From Dasypus novemcinctus (lineage: Eukaryota; Chordata; Mammalia; Cingulata; Dasypodidae), in NCBI RefSeq assembly GCF_030445035.2, contig NC_080673.1:184307216-184371215 (forward strand): 64,000 bases of DNA. Direction: 5' to 3'. Below the pieces are notes generated by a model that saw nothing but the letters and a program-made list of their open reading frames with translations, ran no database searches and had not been told where the DNA came from. The position numbers and the translations under genes were made by a program. Positions 10,531 to 22,959 of the stretch are shown piece by piece (the first letter of the stretch is position 1; every line of letters starts with the position of its first letter).

Positions 10531-13500
10531 CCAGCTTATTTTTCCTCTTTCATTCTGTTTCCATTACGGCATAGAGATGTTGTGTGACCACACGTACATT
10601 TCTGTCAAGCTTTTATTGGTCATTTACTTGCCAGCTTCACGAAATGGGGAAGATCTCCTTCGCCCAAGTTTGCCCATTTTTCTTTCTTCTATATAATCAG
10701 ATATAATTCTCTTTAGTGAGTGAAGTCCTCCGCTTTGGTGGAGTTAACCATAACTTCCTGATGCTTTTTTCTTCTTGGGGATGGACTTGGTGTTTGTTTT
10801 TGCCCTTCTTTTTGAATGGGTGATCCAGCCTGAGAGATAGATGGGGTTTCCAGTTTGCCAGCTTCCAATAACACTTGATTCTGATTTAGTGGAGGGCTCA
10901 TTCCACATGTACATGAGTATCCACAAATTAAGAAAAAATGTAATTTTAAAATGCACAAAGAGAATAATTCTATATGTAATCATTTAGACACATCAAATCC
11001 CTGTCAAATATATATATTTTTGTGGTATAAACTCTCTCATTTTGTAAACAAACCCATATCATTTTGGGCTGGCACTATGCATAGTTACGTTTCAGATGTA
11101 GTCCAAAATTTACTTTTCTCCTCCTCGCCATGATATATTGGGTGTCTTGTGTACCGAATCACGCACCTAACATTTATGTCCGTCATGAACTAATGTCTTT
11201 TAGTGGTTCAGCCCTTTTATTGTGATCTTCCGAAATACAGTTGTGGGAAGGGGAGGGAAAACATTAAATGTCAGTAGTTACAGCAAGACAGTCTCTAGGA
11301 AGAGGGCAAAGAGCTTCTGCTGGTTTCACATTCCTGTGGCCCTAGCGGAAATGTAAAAGTGCAGAGTTTGCATTGGAATGAGAATGGGGTCACCTACCCT
11401 TTGTAGTCATCATCAAGGAAGCAGAACTTCCTTCCAGAGAGACCATAGGAAATCAATGATCACACTTTGCCAGTGAAGAAGTAAATGTGTACAGCAGACG
11501 GCATCAAATAAAAGGGCAGCAGAAATGTGATTTATTTTAGAAGGCAGTGTGACTTTTTGGTCCCTTCAAAAATTCACATTCTGGATATAATAATTGTACT
11601 GAAATATTTCTTTCTTTCGGAACACATTGGTTTAAACAATAAAAAAAAAAAAGGAAAAGAGAAAATGCCATTAGGCAATGTTAAATTCTTTACGCTTGAA
11701 GATGCTTATTTAAACAAAGAGTATCTGGAATGTGGTACTAGATCCTCCACCCTCTCTGTCTTTTTGGTTAAGAATTTTCCTGATTTACTCAAAGTTATTG
11801 GGTTTCCATGCCATTAACTAATCAATTGTATAATTTGATTGATTGGTGTATTACCCGAAACACCCAGAGGGTGCTTCCCAGAGGGACAGCTCGCCATTGG
11901 GGGAGGCCCACTTTGATCAGAGAGTATTGCAGAGAGGTCCTTACAAAGGAGAAGCACCAGGGGTGGAGATTGCTGATGCAAAGGGAAATTCAGGGGTGGA
12001 GGCTTCATGACATGGAAATGTGACAGCCCATCTTCCTATAGATTGTAACACAGAGCTGTGGGTAATAGCTAAGGGGCAAAAAGTGAGCGTCTGGCTGGTA
12101 TCTGGAAGAAAGGACATCCCTGTAATCTTGGCCTGAAAGAGTATGAGAGAGTGTGTTAGTTGTGTACCGATAGGACAAAACAAGCGAAAAGGACAAAAAG
12201 AAAAAGAATGAAAACTCGAACCAACAACCCTCACCATATTCTGCTCCAATTCATCATTTCCAGTAGCAGTTTTGTCCCTAATGTTAACAATGAGTGATTA
12301 TGATTCTGTAGTTTCGTTTACAGCAGAAATTAGCATTTTGTTTTCTGTTACAGCTTTTGAATGAGGAATTATAATGTATAATTTGCTGAAAATAGATGTT
12401 ATCATCTCTTAGGATGAGAACAACCACATAAACTTGAACAAATGATAAAAATGGAATCAATTACATTTCAAATGGAAGTAGTTTACAAACCTCCAAATAC
12501 AAAGTGGCAGTAGTAGCTGGTTATTGTAACAAATAATTAGTTTTTTTAAACAACATTTATTGAATTCCATTGACAATTTGGTAATTGTTCACAGTCGGCT
12601 ATAGCCCTCCCCCTTCCAAAATGAAATGTTGCATGGAATGACTACATTTTATAAACTGCAGTTTGCCTCATTATTTAGTGTTGCAATCAGAATGTATATT
12701 TATTTGGGTATGTAACCCTTTCAGTGCATTATGAAAACATCCAATGTCACTGGGCCTGGAAAGTGGCTTAGGTAAACATCTAAGGGCTGATGGTTGAGAT
12801 TGTATTCAGGTTTCAAAGAAAGAAAAGAAACAAATAGTCAAAACCAGTATGAGTGTATGTTGAAGGGGGAAACATTTGCAGTGATTTCTCTCAAATAGGT
12901 GAACCATATTTCTCCTTCAGCAGGAATTAATCTCTCTTTCCCACTCCAGTCGTTCTCCTTCCCATAGCCCTTTCTAGCTTGTGTCGTGGTTGTGTATGTC
13001 CAAGGCTCACCTCCTGCGTGCTCAGGAAGCTCCTTTGGGGGAAGGAGCCATGCCTTCCACAGCCCTGGGTCCTCCAGCATGCCTAGCCCTAAGTGGAGAG
13101 AACATATGTGTTGGATAAATGGCTGACATTTCAGAAAACAACTTTTATGCCTTTATTTGTGTCACTTTATTTATTGAGGACAATTCTGCAATGTCATTTT
13201 TGAAAATAGGAATTTGACTTGGAGAATAAATGAATCCTGGTCCTATTTAAGCATCCCCAGGGAAGCACAAGATTGGTTTCCCACAGTCTCACTAAACCTC
13301 TTAATTTTTAAAATGAAAAATTATGAAGTATACACTTAAATTAATAAATTCAGGAAGAGTAAAAGAGGGAAAATGGGAATCTGAGGGTTTTTTATTTTTA
13401 TTTTTTTGGCAAGTGCTACATGCTGAGTGGATCATTCATTTTTGATTATTTCTAAAAGATTAATCTATTTCTTTAAAGTTAATATGCAAAGAAATATGTG

Positions 13501-13980
13501 TTCAACATTGCTTTATTTTTAGATCCCACGATTTAGTCTGAAACAAATCAGTGGTGCATTATAAACACACAAGAATGTATCTAATGACAGGAGTCAGGCT
13601 GAACAGATGCTAAAAAAGATGCTTCGTGTGAAGTTGAAAGAGCTGCAGGAGGGAATGGGAAAAAATCTTTAGAAGTTGGAGGGCCCATGAGGTGAACACT
13701 AAGGAGCCTTTTCACCCACCCACTATGTGCTTGTGCTGTCCAGAGCAGAAGAGACTCCATTTGCTCTTGGATTAAAGTAGGAATGACGACACCCATCTGG
13801 AATGGTTGTGGGAATTCAGTGAGGTCTTGGACCTGGAAGACCTTTATTATTGACTAATAAAGGGCTGAGCCAGTGTTAGGTCTTATCAGCCATTCTTCAA
13901 AGTTTATAGAGTCCCCACTAACGTGACAGACTAGCGGAGTGCCTGACGCAGAGTAGATTTTCAAAGAATTGTATTGGGTC
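10530..13980. other. Intron, largely unassigned single-copy-like DNA
   Basis: No exon or confident repeat family is recognised. There are minor A/T homopolymers (A12 at 11640) and several short open frames with no protein-like character. Old, unrecognisable repeats may be present. Confidence 0.35.
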
Positions 13981-13984
13981 AATA

Positions 13985-14245
13985 ATAACAGAATCCGTTT
14001 ATTGAACACTTAATATAACATTCCAGAAAACTTTTAAAGTGCATGGATTAACTCATTTAGTCATCAAAATAACCCTGGGAGATGGATACTATTATTACCC
14101 TCATATTACAGATGAGGGAAGTGAGGCAAAGAGAAGTGAAGCGACTTAACCGTGGTCACACAGCTAGTTAGTGGTGGAGAGCCAGGACTTGTATCTAGTG
14201 TGTCTGGCTTCCAAGCATATGACTTAACCACCATGCTCAGCTGCT
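13985..14245 (-). repeat. MIR SINE, antisense, nearly complete
   Basis: The sequence runs from the 3' end (TTATTGAACACTTAATATAAC) through ATTACAGATGAGGGAAGTGAGGC and GGTCACACAGCTAGTTAGTGG to the tRNA-like part near 14230. This is the reverse complement of MIR and is one of the best-preserved copies here. Confidence 0.85.
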
Positions 14246-14254
14246 TTCAGTAGA

Positions 14255-14590
14255 TGATGGGTATGAGGACAGAGGAGATACAACGATGAGTAAAACAGAT
14301 GCTGTTTCCAACACGGGTACAAAGGGGCACCCCCACCTCTATGCAAAGAAGGTGGAAAGTGGTTAGTCCTTTAAGAAAGAAACAGATAACAGTGCTCTGG
14401 TTGCTTGAAGAAGAGGTAGTTTACTTTGTTTGGAGGAATCACAGAAAGTTTTAATGAGAAAGTGGCATTTGTTCTGTGCCTTCAAAAAATGGGGATTTGG
14501 GCAGGTGAGAAAGGGGGTGGAGGAAACTTTCCAGGCAGAAGGAAAACATAGGAGGAATTTGCCAAGGAATAATTTCAAGGATTGTCCTTT
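14255..14590 (-). repeat. L2 LINE fragment, antisense
   Basis: The order of phrases (AGTAAAACAGATGCTGTT, GTGGCATTTGTTCTGTGCC, TTTCCAGGCAGAAGG) matches the reverse complement of the L2 3' region. It is diverged. Confidence 0.5.
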
Positions 14591-14699
14591 ATTTTCCTCA
14601 GTTTTTTTTGGTTGTTAAACAAAATTTATTGATCAACTATGATTTGCTTGTCCTAAATCACATGATCCTTGAATAAGACATTAATGTCGTGAGTTATGA

Positions 14700-14866
14700 T
14701 CCACATATATGACATCTATGTGTATATACATACATATATATCATCTGTCTGTTTGCCTATCATGTCTGTATCTTTATGTCTATGTCTATGTCAATGTCAA
14801 TGTCTGTGTCTATATAATTTCTTTATCATTCATCTATCTATCACCTGTATCTATCATTATCTCCTT
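14700..14866 (+). repeat. Degenerate TATG/TCTATG/TATC microsatellite
   Basis: Irregular units of TATATG, TGTCTA, TCAATG and CTATCTAT run through the stretch. It looks like an old, interrupted microsatellite. Confidence 0.75.
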
Positions 14867-14869
14867 CAA

Positions 14870-16345
14870 CTGTTAAGTACCAGTGAGGAAAAGTAAAGAA
14901 TTTTAATAGAGAGAAGAACAGGTGAGGGGGCAGATATTCCACCCTACCCTTTGCTTTGACTTTGGAAATTTACAAGTGGGACTCCCAAGAGTGACTCTGC
15001 AGTCCTCCATGGGTGTTGTTGGCTTTCCCACCAGCAGTACCCCTCCCTCTCTCTTAGCACAGGGAAGGACCCAGCGAGTTGGGGTCATAGGTCAGTAATA
15101 TGATAGGAGAGTTACTTTCCACCTGTCATTGTCTGTCACAAGCAAGTAAGGAAGCTTTCATACTTGGTTTAAAGTTAAGGTCTTTGCATCAGTGAAAATA
15201 CTATCTGTTGGCAATCTCAAAAGAACAGTTCAATTAGTAAACCAAACGTGAAGTTTTATTTAGGATTTTATGGCACTTCAGTGGATTACTAAACTTTTTC
15301 TGGATTAAAATTAATCACCAAAGCTGGAGAGTGAAAATAGCATCAGAAGTTGGGGACATACTCTGAGGCCCTTACAGCAGCGCTAATGAAATCCTTTATG
15401 TCCTTCTTTTTGTGATGTCAAACTAAAAGGGTTACATAGCTTTGATGAAAAGGGGGGAAAAAAAAATCCGTGAAAGGGGATGGAATCATCCTTACAATGT
15501 TTATCAAAAGCTTTTTATTTTAGGAAGTAGGACTCCATTGCTAATTGATTTTTTGACCCTGATAGTAACAGTTGCATTAGAAAGAATTTAAAAACGATTC
15601 CTCCAATTAAACTGGTCCTAAAGAACAAATTACTAAAAACCAGTGGGTAAATTTGGTGCTTCCACATATTAAAATTAATATTAGTTAATTTTTCCAAAAA
15701 TTTGCCCATATTCGTTCTTTTACTGCAGCAGTAGCATGCTCAACTATGAGGATGTTTTGGGGAGTATTTGTAAACTGTGAAGTGTTCTCTTAGTATCATC
15801 AAGGTGTCAGGAGAGCTTGCTTCTGAAATACAAAAATGGTTTCACATGGGTCACATGGGAGGTTCGGTCCCAGTGCCTCCTAAAAAGAAACATCAAGCAA
15901 TTTTTTTATATTACAGGAGCATTGGATACAGACCCCCAAATAAAGTAGATGTTAAATAAATTATCCATTATACTCACTTAGGTAGTTACTTTTTAAATGT
16001 TTGCTTACAATGATCTTAACTATTTTTTCAGTTGTGGGCCTCACCTCAGGAACAATAACTAAATTGTGTTACATATCCGCCTCCTCTGTAACTCATTTTC
16101 TCAAGTGACCTCTTTTACCATGAGGTCATTTCAGACAAACGTGTCTTCCCCAAGCATGATTTACTCGTTTAAATAAATATAATTAAGAGAATGCCCTATA
16201 AAAACACTTGAAGGTAATTCCCTCTTTTCCAGAGAATTTTGGGAAAAATGCTTCATCTTATATTTGGGGTTAAATAGTATTTAAGAAAGCATCATAAATA
16301 TTAATCACTGCTTGAATACTAGTTCCTGCTATTAGTTCTTTTATG
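14870..16345. other. Intron, AT-rich, no recognised element
   Basis: No exon or confident repeat is recognised. A short DAS-like B-box segment (GGTTCGGTCCCAGTGCCTCC near 15862) may be a fragment of a plus-strand SINE (about 15810-15905). Confidence 0.4.
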
Positions 16346-16357
16346 TCTATTGCATTT

Positions 16358-16548
16358 CTTATTTATTTTGAGGTACCAGGGTCGGGGATTAAACCCTGGA
16401 TGTCAACCACTGAGCCACATCGCCTCTCCTGAGTTGGTTTTTTTCATTTGTTTGTTTTTTGTTTCTTTCTAGGAGGCACCGGGACTGAACCTGGGGCCTC
16501 CCATGTGGGAAACAGGTGCTTAATTGCTTGAGCCACATCTGCTCCCTT
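16358..16548 (-). mobile_element. DAS-type SINE dimer
   Basis: Two tRNA-Ala-like units occur in tandem on the minus strand (about 16470-16545 and 16372-16432), joined by an A-rich linker. A 12-base perfect target-site duplication (TCTATTGCATTT) is present at 16346-16357 and 16549-16560. Confidence 0.88.
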
Positions 16549-16559
16549 TCTATTGCATT

Positions 16560-17369
16560 TAGAATAAGCTTTTTTCTTAAATTTTTTTTTTTTTTGTACA
16601 TGTCTTCTTTCCAGGGAAGGTGTCAGAACAATGCATGCCAAATGCCTTGAATTAAAAAAAAAAAAGTATAATAGTGCAAGAAAAATGCCTTGTTTTTTTT
16701 TTTTTAAATATATATTGTACCGCCCATATAGCCTTAAATATAGTGCAGGGCATGAAATAGGTGCCCACTAAAATTTTTATTGATTATCTAAATAGAGAAA
16801 TTACCTTTGACTCATTCTGGGAATTTAAAGACATCAGCCCCTAAAGGCTACATGATTATGAGCAAAAAGGATCAAAACATGGAGGAGCAGAAACATTTCT
16901 TAAAATATTTCCTTAAAAGATACTTGCTAATGAGAGTTTTGCCCTCAAAATTAGGATGAATACCTCTTTTGTTACACATTTTCATATGTCAGGAATACTT
17001 TCTTCCCTAGTGTTTTATTACTCTATTAAAAAATATATTTAAACTTGATTTTCCAAGACACTGTTTTTGAACATCAGATACCGGAACACAGATGAAAGCA
17101 TATTCTAAGTTTTTCTTATTAGAGATGTGATACATTTTTGTTGTGGAAAATTTTCTTAGTGTTGTTCAGAAAAAAAGAGGAAAATCAAAACTGCCTGTAA
17201 TCCAATCACTTAAAGATAATCATGGATAATATTTTGACATATCCTTCCAGTCTTTTTTCTAGGCTGATTTATTTTATTATTATCTAAATTGGTATCATAT
17301 TTAAGTATTTTTATAATTTGATTTTAGTCCAACAAATCATGACCAACTTGCCATGAAATACTTCGTATA
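16560..17369. other. Intron, AT-rich, no recognised element
   Basis: It is low-complexity AT-rich DNA with A/T homopolymers (T-runs near 16583 and 16692, A-run near 16655). The part after about 17100 may belong to the old L1-like fragment that continues at 17625. Confidence 0.35.
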
Positions 17370-17383
17370 CCTCTGTATCATTT

Positions 17384-17610
17384 CCTCTCTCCCCATGGTT
17401 GACACCCTTGTCTGTTTGCTTGTTGTTTTTACTGGTTGTTTCTGTTCGTTGTTTGTGCTTGTTGTCTCCTGGGTTTTTTTGCTCGATGTCTTCTTGTTTT
17501 TGCTTGGTGTCTGCTCATTGTTTGTCTTCTTTAGGAAGCACTGGGAACTGAATCCAGGACCTCCTATGTGGGAGGTGGGCACTCAACTGCTTGAGCCACA
17601 TCCGCGGCCC
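17384..17610 (-). mobile_element. DAS-type SINE with tRNA-like head and A-rich body
   Basis: On the minus strand the head reads GATGTGGCTCAAGCAGTTGA and then GGATTCAGTTCCCAGTGCTTC, followed by repeated ACAA/AAGCA units. A 14-base perfect target-site duplication (CCTCTGTATCATTT) lies at 17370-17383 and 17611-17624. Confidence 0.88.
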
Positions 17611-17624
17611 CCTCTGTATCATTT

Positions 17625-17880
17625 TTTAGTGGCTGGGTAGTATTCCATTGTATCATTTGGCACCATTTATTTAACCATCCTCTATTATTGGGTATTTGAG
17701 TTGCTTACATTATGACTAAACCTGGGGCATATCTATGATTATTTTTTTAGTGGTAGAACAGCTTGGATAAAAGGCATATAATTTTAAAGATATTTGTATT
17801 AATTGTCTCCTAGAAAAGATGTTCCATCTTACACTCCCAGCAGGTGCAAGTAAGGGTACCAAATGGAGGCTATTATAAAT
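17625..17880. repeat. Ancient L1 (L1M-type) fragment
   Basis: GTAGTATTCCATTGTATCA, then CACCATTTATTTAACCATCC, then GTTGCTTACATTATGACTAAAC, then ACACTCCCAGCAGG correspond to the widely recognisable L1M-type segment. The DAS SINE at 17384 interrupts its left end. Confidence 0.6.
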
Positions 17881-18400
17881 TGAATGCTTATGTTACAGTG
17901 TTTTCTTTGTCCATTTGAAAACCCACAAATAAACATTTTCACGACCATATCAGTCAAGATGTCATGCTTGTAACAGTGACGATGTTCTTTTGTCTGTAGT
18001 TTTTGCAATTTCTTCTGGCTGTTAGGACAAAATGTGGGTCAAGTGATCCAGGCAAATAGTTGATAGTAAGAATTTAATTCTGGTTATCAGATGAGCTTCT
18101 TTTCTCTCCTTCCAGGGCAAAACCATCCTGCAAATACCTATGGCTCATGTTCTGTTGAGATCTACAGAGAGGAAAATCTTGTTCCATTCACTGCACTACT
18201 AAAACTCAGAACAAGGGATAGCCTGGACCCTAAGCAGGCTGTCTTGTCATTCCTGAGATAATCCCCCGGCAAGAGGAATGCTGGCAACAAGTGTACAAAT
18301 GCATCATTAGCATTGGTTTGGTCTAGACGCAGGCATGACAGAGGTTAGGAAGATTTATGAATTTGAAAAATCTTAGACAAAATTAGATATTGGCTAAGTT
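17880..18400. other. Intron, no recognised element
   Basis: It is non-repetitive DNA by eye, with no exon signal. Confidence 0.35.
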
Positions 18401-19690
18401 CTGCAGTGAAGGGCATTCTCACTCCTCTTCGTGCTTGCCCCACTGCCTTCCTCAGAGGACCTGACACATTTTCCCACAGTCCCTTGGACTCTTGGTCCAT
18501 TAAAAGCAAGCTCCTTTGCCCCATATCTACTCTTTATTGCCATCTGATGCTCCACTATGAAAGTGCATTTTGGGGCAGCAGTGACTGCTCATTTGCCACA
18601 ACCCTTAAGCCCAGAGAAGCTGTGGCCACTATTGCTTCCAGAACATTACTTTGTCACCATCACACAAAACTGCACAGTCCCTGGCTTCCAGTGAAATTCC
18701 CATTAGTCAAATGGACTAAGTCTCCCCCTTCTTCCTAACTCTCCTTATCAATCTCCTCAGGCACAACACCTAGTTCCCTGAGGGCTCAGATGCCTGGCTC
18801 ACATCCTCCTCTCCATCCTAGCTGCTACCACCAGAATGATCTTTGGCATCGCATGGACATGCATATAGTGACTTAGCCCAGAGTCCTGGTACCTCCCCAC
18901 TGCCCCCCAGTTTTGACAGCCCAGTTGCATTGCCCACACCCCGACCTCGTCCTTTGGAATGCCTCTGCTTGTGGAATCTTAAATTCCAGAGCAACCACAT
19001 GTGATTGTAACATCATAGTCTTTCTGCTACCTTATCATTTATTTCCAAGATCTCCTGGTCCCCCTATAACTCCCCCTTTTTTCCCCCAGTTTATCATTCA
19101 TACTCTTTTCTGCATTCTTTTGTAGCCAGCTGAGATCCCATGATGCACTTTAACCACTCTCCTACCCAAACTTCAGAACCCTTAATCTTTTGCATTTGTC
19201 TACAAAATCCCAGTCTTGGTCAGTTCATCCAACTGCCTTGTTTGCTCCTTCATGCAGCCTGTTGCCAATTGTTGAAAAAAACCAGTCATGCCAAAGAGTA
19301 TAATTTGATTGTCCCAACTTCCATACCATTCAACAAGCCTTGTGTGGGTCATCAGGCTTTCTCACTGCTCAGACCTACAACTCCAAACACCCGCTTGCCT
19401 CAAATCTGCTGCCCACTCCAGGCCTTCCTCCCAGTTGAGGATTCATGGTCACCGGACGTGAATTCCCTCAGCCTCTTGCCTCAGAGCTCCATCTTTCCTT
19501 CCACCTGTACAGTGACTATCATCCCCTCCCATCCCTTTCAGAACTGATTCCTCAGTTCTGGTTTTATGACTCTATACACTTCAGAAAATCTACCCAAATC
19601 TCTCCCATCTTGACACATTCCTCCATCAACCTTTCAGTCCTTGTGAGATGTTGCCCACCTCATTCTTCCTTTTGCTAAATGGCATCGAAG
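18400..19690 (+). repeat. Diverged L2-like LINE sequence
   Basis: This is a pyrimidine-rich, CTCC/CCTTC-type block with L2-like phrases (for example CATCCTAGCTGCTACCACCAGAATGATC near 18815 and GCCTTCCTC near 18446). Short open frames here are not protein-like. Assignment is tentative because the divergence is high. Confidence 0.4.
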
Positions 19691-19721
19691 GCCCAGCTGG
19701 TATTGGGGACTATACAATTTT

Positions 19722-20237
19722 TTATACTTTTTTTTTTTTAGGTTTATCAGTCATACATGAATATTCATGAACAATAAGTATATAGACTAAGTTGTGAACT
19801 TACAAAACAAACATACATATCATCATACAGGGCTCCCATCACCCCTCCACCAACATCTTGCAATGTTGTGAAACAATTGTTACCAACTATTAAAGAGCAT
19901 CGTTAAAATATTACCACTAATTATTATTGCCAGTATCTTACATTTGGTGTCTTTTCACCCCAACACACCTGGTTAATGGCACCTATGTTAGTATTATATA
20001 CTTGTTATAGTTCATGAGTGAATGTTCTCCTATTTGATCTGTTAACCACAGTCCATCTTTCCCCACAGGATTCGTTGTGTTTCTCAGTCCCGCGCTTTGT
20101 ACAGTCCATTCATTGTGTGCACTCCGTGGCTCTCGTATTCATCACAAAGTTGGGCTGTCATCATCTCAGTCAATTTTAGAACATTTTCATTTCTCCAAAA
20201 GGAAAAAATCCCGCACCTCTTTATACCCTCCTATTGT
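19722..20237 (-). mobile_element. L1 3' end (xenarthran-type 3' UTR), antisense
   Basis: It starts with a T-run, meaning a poly-A tail on the minus strand, followed by CATACATGAATATTCATGAAC and AACTTACAAAACAAAC. A related copy is at 23905. The flanks carry a similar GGGGACTATACA-type duplication (about 19705-19716 and 20239-20250), consistent with target-primed insertion. Confidence 0.65.
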
Positions 20238-20393
20238 TGGGGGACTATACATTTTAATGCCATACGTCGACATGACTGTGAGGTTGGTTTCTCTCAGTAG
20301 CTCACAGATTCCTGGAGCAAAGAAGGTAGATAGTGCTCTAAGGCAGGGAGTTTGTTTAGACTCATTATTTCCAAATTCTCCCATTCACTTTTT

Positions 20394-20629
20394 TTCGGTT
20401 GAGGTACCAGGGTCTGGGGATTGAACCTAGGACCTCATATGTGGGAAGCCGGCACTCATCCAATCCTGAGTTGGTTCTTTTGGTCTGCTTCCTTCTTGTT
20501 TTTTTTTCTCTTCTTTTTTTTTTTTTTTTTTCTTTGCTTCTTTTTGTTTTTAGGAGGCACTGGGAACCAAACCCAGGACCTTGCATGTGGGAAGTAGGTG
20601 TTCAACCACTTGAGGCACATCTAGTCCCG
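20394..20629 (-). mobile_element. DAS-type SINE dimer
   Basis: Two tRNA-Ala-like units sit on the minus strand (about 20548-20625 and 20400-20455), separated by a long T-rich linker with 18 or more T. A 12-base perfect target-site duplication (CATTCACTTTTT) is at 20382-20393 and 20630-20641. It is inserted in or beside L2 DNA. Confidence 0.88.
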
Positions 20630-20641
20630 CATTCACTTTTT

Positions 20642-21195
20642 AATGATGTCTAATAAGGGCTCAGCCTCCACCACTTTGCTGAAACTTTCTGGCAGTGACT
20701 CCTTAAGTCCCCAATGCAGGGGACTCAACTTGTTTTTTGTTTTTCTTTTTGTTTTTTTTTCCCCCTCCCCACTCTTTTTTTCCCTTAAGACTTTTTTGGG
20801 TGTGCTTTTGAGTCTGTCAGGAAACTCCTCTGGCATCAGTGACCTCTCTCCTGTCTTGCTTCCTGTCTCCACTCCACCTTGTTGATGCTCTTGTTTTGCC
20901 TGACCTTAAATGTTGATGTTCTTTGGGTCCTAACCTCTATCTCTTCTTTCAGTCTGTTCTTGCTCTCCTGTGCCAGTCTACTGTTGCATGGAAATCAGCC
21001 ATATAACTGTCTCTGAGATTTGTATTTCCAGGCCACACCTCGCTCCTAAGCTTAAGAGCTATTTAACTGACTGGTTCCTGGACTGTGCCATAGACATTTC
21101 TAACACTATGTGTCAAGAAAGACTATCTTACCCAGATGACTTTGCTATTGAATTCCTTCCCTGGGTGAAAGGCATTAGTAAGTATTCACCTTATC
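20642..21195 (+). repeat. L2 LINE, reverse-transcriptase region remnants
   Basis: Phrases such as CCTTAAATGTTGATGTTC, TTTGTATTTCCAGGCCACACC and GCTATTTAACTGACTGG follow the order of the L2 ORF2 region on the plus strand. Frames are broken and it is inactive. Confidence 0.6.
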
Positions 21196-21204
21196 TATCG
21201 TTTG

Positions 21205-21615
21205 ACTTTTGCAGCATAACAAACCACCCCAAAACTCTGGGGCTTTAAGCAGCCACCCTTCCTAAGTACACAATTATATAGGTCAGGAGTGTGGGCTGGG
21301 ACCAGTCAGATGGTTCTTCTGCTGGCCTCAGCTGGGCTCACTTATTCTGCAGTTTGTTGGCAGTTGATAGCTTTGCTCAGGTATCTGGAAGGTTGGGGGA
21401 AGAGATGGGGCTCACTGAGCCAAGCGTCTCTCATTCACATAGTGGTGATTGCAGGATTCTCAGAAGAGCAAGAGAGAGGAAACCACCAGTCTTCTTGAGG
21501 ACTAGGTTTGGAACTTGTAAAGCATCCCTTCTGCCTCATTCTCTTGGCCAGAGCACGGCATGAGTCCAGCCCAGACTCAAGGGGTAGAGAAGCAGCTTCT
21601 ACCTCTTGATTGGAG
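21205..21615 (-). repeat. Ancient MaLR/MLT1-like LTR fragment, antisense
   Basis: GCATAACAAACCACCCCAAAACTC begins a well-known ancient eutherian repeat. It continues with TTCTTCTGCTGGCCTCAGCTGGGCTCAC and ends near ACTCAAGGGGTAGAGAAGCAG and CACCTCTTGATTGGA-like sequence. A relative is at 61825. The exact family is not certain. Confidence 0.5.
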
Positions 21616-21668
21616 TGTGTTAGTCAGCCAAAGGGAAGCTGATGCAAAGTATCAGAAATCTGTTGGCT

Positions 21669-22180
21669 CTTTTTTTTAAAAGATTTATTTATTTCCTCCC
21701 TCCTCCCACCCCTCCCCCTCCCTCTCCCCTTTCTCTCCCCCTCCCCCACCCTCCTGTTTTTGCTATCTGTGTCCATTTGCTGTGTGATCTTCTGTATCTA
21801 TTTCTTTTCGTCTTCTCTTTTTTACTTTTTCTCCTAGGATTCACCGGGATTTGATCCTGGTGACCTCTGATATACAGAGACATTCCCTGTCAACTGCGCC
21901 ACCTCAGTTCCTGGTTTCTACTGTGCTTCACCTTGACTCTTCCCTTTGTCTCTCTTCTGTTGCATCATCGTCTTGCTGCGTGACTCACTTGCGCAGGCAC
22001 GTGGCTCGCCATGCAGGCACTCGGCTCATCATGCAGGCATTGGCTTTCCACGTAGGCACTGGCTTGCCATGCAGGCACCCTTTCTCTTCTTCTTCTTCAA
22101 GAGGAGGCCCTAGAAATCAAACCTGGGTCCTCCCATATGGATAGAGGGAAGCCTTATCACTTAAGCCACATTCAGTTCCC
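21669..22180 (-). mobile_element. Long DAS-type SINE dimer with tandem spacer, inserted in the LTR
   Basis: On the minus strand two tRNA-like units (about 22100-22178 and 21835-21910) are separated by a roughly 190-base spacer. An A-rich/GGGA-rich tail ends at 21669-21740. A 10-base target duplication (TCTGTTGGCT) lies at 21659-21668 and 22181-22190. The spacer contains a tandem of about 20-base units (21991-22080). Confidence 0.8.
21991..22080 (+). repeat. Tandem ~20-bp repeat inside the SINE spacer
   Basis: Four to five units of the type ATGCAGGCACTNGGCTNNCC follow one another with small substitutions. Confidence 0.75.
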
Positions 22181-22959
22181 TCTGTTGGCTTTTATAATGA
22201 GTATTTATTTGGGGGTAGAAGCTTACAGTTACAAGGCCCTAAAAAGTCCATCTTGAGGTTACTTCCTCAGCAAACTCTTTTGCCATGTGTTGAAGCAAGA
22301 TGGTGGGCGATGTCTGTGAGGGTTCAGCCTTCCTCTTCCCTCTTAAGGTTCCATGGGTCCAGCTTCTTCTGATCTCAGCTGTAGGCTGGAATAGGGCTCA
22401 TCTCTTTTCCCAGGGCTCATTTTATTTCTGGGCTCAGCAGCTCTTTTCTCTTCACAAGGTTAGCTATAAACTATCAGATGAATGGCTCATCTCTCTTCCC
22501 GGGGCCTCAGAATCCTCTTCTGTGTTTATGGAGAGCTCTCTCTCTTTCTTACATACCTGCTTCTGTGTATCTACTTCCATGATTTTGATTGAGCATCCGC
22601 TTATATAGCCCACCAAGTGGGCAGGGACTCAACCCTGCGTGCCCTAATGACGTGGTCAAATTAAAGCTCTAATCTTGATTTACTCAAGTAAATGCAAATT
22701 ACTTTGAATTTAAGTAAAAGGGTATCATGCCCAGAGGAACAGAACAGCTTACAAACATAATCAATATCTCTCTTTGGAACTCATAATTAATGTCAGACTG
22801 TCACAGGGAGGATCTGCAATGTCATATCAAAAAGACATACATGTGGGGGTGGGGTAGGATAAGTTGGGGGCAACTTTTATAATCAGCTATACCCCTAACT
22901 CAAGTGAGAAGCCCGGAAGTCAACCTTATCTCTTGCTTTCCTTCTGCTTTCACTTCTAG

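Larger units (their letters stand above)
21616..22805 (-). mobile_element. MaLR-type LTR (xenarthran subfamily), interrupted by a SINE
   Basis: It runs from TGTGTTAGTCAGCCAAAGG to GACTGTCACA, so it has TG...CA ends. Read on the minus strand it places an AATAAA-type signal near its 3' end (complement of TTTATTTGGGG), as MaLR LTRs do. It is homologous along its length to 60956-61569. A SINE splits it at 21669-22180. No internal coding region is present. Confidence 0.65.

Noticed and set aside
18406..21248. Group of 70-135-codon frames
   Set aside because: They fall in pyrimidine-rich L2-like DNA with few stops; remnants of reverse transcriptase frames are broken.
21991..22080. CRISPR-like array of short repeats
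   Set aside because: Units are directly adjacent with no unique spacers and lie inside a SINE in a mammalian genome.
21616..22805. Endogenous retrovirus with coding capacity
   Set aside because: Only LTR-type sequence is present; there is no gag, pol or env and no second LTR nearby.
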